Shown: piece after piece, positions 12,101 to 18,100 of the stretch
How positions within the stretch are numbered: the stretch's first letter is position 1
Layout: each line of letters opens with the position of its first letter
Source of the DNA: an uncultured Clostridia bacterium
Lineage (GTDB): Bacteria > Bacillota > Clostridia > Christensenellales > UBA1242
Reading direction: 5' to 3'
Assembly: GCA_947366645.1 (NCBI GenBank)
Contig: CANBAX010000005.1
Location: forward strand, 1-18,690
Length of the DNA: 18,690 nucleotides
Notes under the pieces: generated by a model
Database searches by the model: none
What the model was told of the DNA's origin: nothing
Seen by the model: the letters and a program-made list of their open reading frames with translations, nothing else
Made by a program: the position numbers and the translations under genes

Positions 12101-15100
12101 TGAATTTTCTGGTACTATTATGTCATAGTTTTCGTTATTAACAGATTTAAAGTACAGTGGATAGCTGTCTACCGCTTCGCCTTCGCCACGTGTAAACTCA
12201 ACAATAATGTTTTGCCCATTAAGTGTCAATGTGGTTTGAAGTGCAGGGTCCACCGTGCCAAAAACCTTAGAAAGATTTGCTTCTTCCTTTTTAACAGTAT
12301 AACTATATTTGTTTACTACAAAAGTTTGGCTTTCTTCAACATCTTCAGCCAGTTCATAGATAGTTGTATCAAGAGTTAAAGTTATAGTATATACGCCAGC
12401 ATTTTTAATTTGAGAAACGGAAGCTTCCTTATATAAAATGCCAAATTTAATTTTTCCATCAGTAAGGTTTTCATAAATGTTGAAAGTCTTAGCACCGCCT
12501 ACGCTGAGCATTAAGTTAGCGTCAAGGCTAATTAAGCTGTTGCTATAGGTATCGCTTGTTTTATTAAGTTCAAACGAAGTTATTTTAATTGTGTTAACCT
12601 TTAAAGTAAATGGCACTTCTATAGTTTTTACTTGTCCGTCATAGGTCGCTGTGATTAATAATTTGTAATCACCCGCATTCAAGGTGGTGATATTATTTAA
12701 AACTAGATTTTCGCTAGTTTGACCACCGATTACAGAGTCCCCTTTATACCATTTATAAGAGTACGTTATATAGCTATTTCTGTTAGTTATATCTCCCGCA
12801 ACTTCTGTAAATGAAATTGTTTGAGCTGTTTCACTCGCGGTCTTAACAATTTCTTTTGTCTGCGGCATGGTCACTGTAGGGTCTAAAAGTGTCCATTGTG
12901 CAGTTAAGGTGGTTGGAATTGAGCCCGCTTCCGCCTTTACTACAAACGCGTCAGCACTTTCAGTTAATACAACTCCGCTTCCCTTTGTTATATTCCAGTT
13001 ATCAAATTCAAAGCCGCGCCATTCTGGGTTAACAACAATTTTTCCGTTATTGTCGCCAGCAGAAAGGAAGAATACTTCGTTTTCGCTACCATTTCCCTTG
13101 TCTAAAGTAATGGCTTTAACATCTGTAAATAATGCGTAGTAAGACGCCGATGAAACTTTTTCAGTAACTTCGGTATCCAGACTTTGACCGCCTTTAAACT
13201 CTAAAATAAGCTTTTCTCTATCGGCAGGCTCAATATAAATAGACTGAACTCCAAGATAACTTAAGTTTACATTATTCTCTATAGGCACTACTGTCACAGT
13301 AAACTTAACTTCGTATCCTTTTCTAATAACAATATTAAGATTTTCAGTTCCGTTTCCAGTTACGGTAATTACCATTTCTATATCATTAGAATAAGTGTAA
13401 AATTCGGTAATATCTTCTCCACGTAAAGTAACATCTCCAAGGACTATTTCTGTAATTTTAATGTTATAGTAATTTTTGCCACCATATCTATTTGATACGC
13501 TTTGCAACATTCCGTCTTTCGCGGTTAAGTATCCTACATTGTAGTTGTATGAATAAGAGTTTGAAGCATTTGTGTCTTCAATTTCATAACTGCCACTAAC
13601 GTTTGCTGTAAAGTTATTAGTAACATCTACCCCTCCAAGTTTAACGGTGTAATTAATGTTAAACTGAGAAAGGTCACTATAAAATCCTGCCAATGAAGAA
13701 CTTGTTTCGATATCAGCTGTAATTGTGAAATCATCAAATGGAACAGTTATCTCACTGCCATCTATAGAGTATTGTACATTTCCTATTGTAAAAGGAACTT
13801 TATGTAACATATCGAAAACATAGAAACCTTTGCCACTCACATTGAAAGTAATAGTAGTAGGTACAATTTTATTGTTTTCACTTTGATGTCTTATAAAGTA
13901 GGCTTCAGTAACTGAAAAGGCATTATGCTCATTATTGTAATATTCTCCGCTTACCTTGGTAAATCCACCAGTTTGACCAAAAGTTTTAAAATTAGTAAAG
14001 TTATTTTCATAGTTGTTTGTATTTAAAATGTAATCAATTTCAATATTGCTTCCAACTGCGAACCCGTTACTGCTTACAAGCCTGAACGCTACAACACTGA
14101 TTAATTCATTTGAAATTTCAAATTCTATTTTTTCTGCGTCGCTTAAATCATTGCTAAATTGCTTACCTTCAGCATTATAGTTAAAGTAAAGTTTGCCTTG
14201 TACACTATTTTCTGTAGCAATAAATCTTTCAGTTCCTGTGTAGTAAGATTCAAGTGCAGAGCCAACTATAACAATTTCATTTTGTTTAATTGTAATGGTT
14301 ATCGCTTCACTTTGTCTTGTGTAGTTCTCAGATACTAATGAAAGCGTGTCAGAGGTAACCTCAATTACAAATGCATATTTTCCGCTTTCAGAAACATTAG
14401 AAAGTTCAAGTATAAGTTTATTATCTTCGAATTTCTTGATAATTTGATTATCTTCGCCAAGTAAAACCCAATAACCTTTATTAACCTTTTCACCATTGGC
14501 TAAGTATGATTTTCCGCTTTCAAGTTCTGGCAATATAGAGGCTGTGCCAAGGGTTTGCACCTTGCCATTATAGTATACATCTTTATTCCCGTCTAAATTT
14601 ATAGAAATATAAGGATTAGCTAAGTCAACTTCCCATATTGCTTTAACTGTGATGTCATTTGTTAAAGTAAATTTCTTGTTTTCATTATATACATTCTCAT
14701 CAGTGCTATCAGAGATGTTTTTCCAGCCAGAAACAGTATAGCCTAATCTTGTGAGGACCTTTTTAAATTCAGCAAGTCCTGTCATTTCAGAGTTATAAGC
14801 CACTTCAATATAATAACGACCGTTTTCACCTTCTTCTTTCTTTATTAAAGGATAGTTTTCCTCGTTCCAGTCAAACTGCTCATATGCTGAATAGTCAACA
14901 AATACTTTGTAAACCACAGGCTCCCATACAGTTGAAATTGTAAATGCATTGACGTCTGGTTTGGTATAGTAGTATCCACTTGCAAGGAAAGTGATTATAT
15001 TTTCTTCTGACAAAGTGAAAACATTAGTGCTTCCAGAAAGATTTCCTAAAATAGTTTGAGAGTTACCATTGCCTTGGAAACTGAAACTATTTGCGGTATA

Positions 15101-18100
15101 ACCTTGTCTTTTTGTAAGCCCTAAACTGATTTCACCATTATGATATGTCGCATTTCCCTCCAAATCATAAGTCAAATAAATTGTATCGCCTAAACTTATT
15201 GAAATTGTGCTAGTAGTGTCAACACCTATAGTGTATACAATTTTATTCCACTCTTTTGGTTGGAAATTAAATGTGATATTATCGTTTTCTCCGTATATAT
15301 CATTCCAAGAAGAATCATATGTAAAGGTGGCATCAACTAGGTAAGTTATATTCTTATCGGTCATTAACCAAGAAATCAAGCCACTTGTTGCAATTTTCTT
15401 AAAGTAACCAGCTGTTTTTGAAAAATCAAAACCAGATTTAACAGTCCCCTCAACTTCATAATTTTCTTGTGCGTGATAATAAGTTTGATTTTCACCTGTA
15501 CCTGTGATTAAATCATGTTCATCTTCACCTTCGCTGAAACTTAGCGTAATTGTTTTTTGTTTAATAACAGGTTGAACGCTTAGTTCAAGCGTTTCTCCTT
15601 CTTTCGCAAGTAAGCCGGCAATAGTACCACCTTTGTTAAGTAGTTCTTCAAGGGTAGCCGCCTCTACCACCACCTCACCATTTTTCAGGTACCAGCCAAC
15701 AAGGTAATATCCTATCTCCATGTTAATTGAATAGTCATTTGAATCATTGTCAAGTGCAATTTTAAAATCACTATAATTTACTATCGCGCCAAGACTATCT
15801 TTATTATAAGTAAAACCGCCAAGTGCCGCGTCTTTTCCGCTGCCATTTACGTTTTTTACTATGGCTGTTGCATCTAAATTTAGGGTTATTTTTTTGGTTG
15901 TGTAATCAGCCCTAATTATAGTATTTCTAGTGCCAAAGGTGTATTCTCCTCCATTAATTTCCCCTACTGAGCCGTTATCACCCGCTTGTGCTACCTCTGT
16001 AGTAAGTTTTGGAGTGTTAACAAGATACTTCTGGCCATTTTCAGCAAGTGTGAAGGTAAAGCCAGTGGTGTCCCCAGGTCTTGCCACTCCGTTTTGTATT
16101 TGTCCAGTTATGCCATAAGCTTCGATTTTATCACTATCAGCTTTTTCTCCATCAATATATATCTCCGAAGAAACCGTATATGTTTGTGGCACAGCTGTAA
16201 AAGTTATGATATACTCGGCATTATTAAATTCCCCGCCGCCAGTCACAAATTCTGGAATAAAAGAATAACTGTAATCTATAAATCCATTTGCATTTGGTGT
16301 AGCTGTTAAATCGAAATACTTCTCTGTGTCATCACTGGTATTTAAACCCTTAATTTTTCCTTTGTAACCATTATCATAAAAACATTTGTAATATTCATTT
16401 GAATACAAATAAACAGTTACTGAACTATCACTTTCGTTCAAATCAGCATTAAAATAATTTTCAATACTTGTAGTAGCGTTACTACCACTGCCTTCTGCAT
16501 AAGCATTAGTAAACTGGTCCTGTCTATTTACTCCATCGTAAAGCTCGTTATAAGGCGGAGTATAATCTTTAGTCTTTCCATTGCTATGCTCTATTTTAAT
16601 TGTAACTTTATAAGACAATGCCCTTGCAATAGCGATAATTTGATTTTCAAGTATCCCTTCCACTGTGGAGAAAAATCCACTTTCTGGTTTGGTTGCAACT
16701 GTGTATTCCTTTGCGTAACTTCCCTCGCCAATAGTAACTTTTGTTGGCGTTCCTGTTACAAATTCTGAACAACCTATAACATTGTAAGTCGCAAAGAATT
16801 GATTATCCTTGCTTGCTTTAAAATTAACTGTAAATTGTTCTCCTAACTTAGTAACTAAATATGCTTTACCAGTGGCAACCTCAAACTTTGTAGCCGCACT
16901 ATTTCCTGAAAGTGTTGCTTTTACGTTTGAAGTAGTTAACAACATACCTTCACTCGTATTAGTTATGGTTGGGGTCTCATCGTTTGCAAATCCAAGCTTA
17001 AGTTCAACTTTAATTTCTGCGCGGCCAAACACTAAATAAACATCGCCTGAACCAACAAGGTTTGTTATTTCAACTTTACATTCTGTGTAAAGTTTTCCGT
17101 TTTCGTCCGTCTTACTTTCTCTTGAAACTTTAGAAGCAATAAGCGCTTTTGAATCAACATTAACTGAGTCAAATACATGATATACGCCACCTTCTTCGAA
17201 AACTTCTGGGCTTTCGCTTATATAACCAACCTTGTCCCCTTCGCCAATAGAGAAACCTAGTTTTTCTCTAAAAGTAATTGTTATGGTTTTTGAAGCATTG
17301 TGATTTGATACCGCCCACACGCCGCTTGTTTGGTCAGGCTCTATAGTTGCTTTCTCGTCATTTATTTCAAGATTACCACTATAAGCTTGCGAAGCATCTG
17401 TTAAAGAATTTCCTTCGCTGTCCTTATGCTCCTCTCCATTTAAGAGAGTATGTATTTTGTACCCAATATTAGTTAAAGGAGTCCAATTTAAATATACAGT
17501 GTATGTATTTCCGCTAAGTGCAGGATTATCACCCACAAAATTAAGCCCACTTAAACGATTTTCGTGTGTCGCATCTGTATATATTCCTTCAAGGGTATAA
17601 CCTACACGAGTAAAATTGGTATCAAATTTAGCATCATTCCGTAAAGTTGTCCGAACTGGGTCGCTAGCGTAACCATAATAAGCATTTAAATTGTAAGGTT
17701 TCATAGTCCAATTTAATGACGCAATATATCCGGTTGAAGCAAGAGTTGAAAGAGTTGTATCTACTGAAAATGCAAAACCTACTTTTATTGCAAAAACGCC
17801 ACTTTCTCCATTCATAACATTTACTCTTGATTCAATGCTTGGTCCATAGTTCGCCACTAATCCTGATGACGCATTATCTCCACTTAAAGTAAGGAGTGTG
17901 CCATAACTTGAGTATTTTTTATCTCCAAGGCTTGTTTTAGAAGAATACGCATAAGCCTCACCGCCATTAAGGTTGTACATTACAGCAAATCCTTTAGTTG
18001 CGGCATATTTATCATTTTTAATTGTTACCGTTTTCAATGTTCCAGTACTACCAGCAGTTACCGCGCCTTCATATATTTTTGTAGGTCCTGTAGTTTCTCC

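Larger units (their letters stand above)
9020..14917 (-). repeat. Super-repeat copy 1 (residues 1248-3213)
   Basis: A 1,966-residue block whose module order is repeated in the adjacent block at 3974-9019. Order: InlB repeat ending W1342; Ig-like unit with VYYNGKVQ; unit with SYYTGTERF; unit with VTNNFTANVSGSYEI; InlB-like unit with PEWRGFEFDNW ending W1922; Ig-like unit with YSYKWYKGDS; unit with IKNAGVYTITL; MBG-like unit with KVFGTVDPAL; Ig-like unit with VYNGKVPASIEA; YDG; spacer Ig-like unit; YDG; InlB ending W2671; two tandem copies of a 183-185-residue pair; InlB with NTWNTEEDGTG ending W3122; unit with GEDVTNGSTKTL. The match to copy 2 is at protein level and clearly diverged. Confidence 0.85.

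Noticed and set aside
3974..14917. CRISPR array or DNA-level satellite
   Set aside because: The periodicity is in the protein modules. No short exact direct repeats with regular spacers were seen at DNA level.
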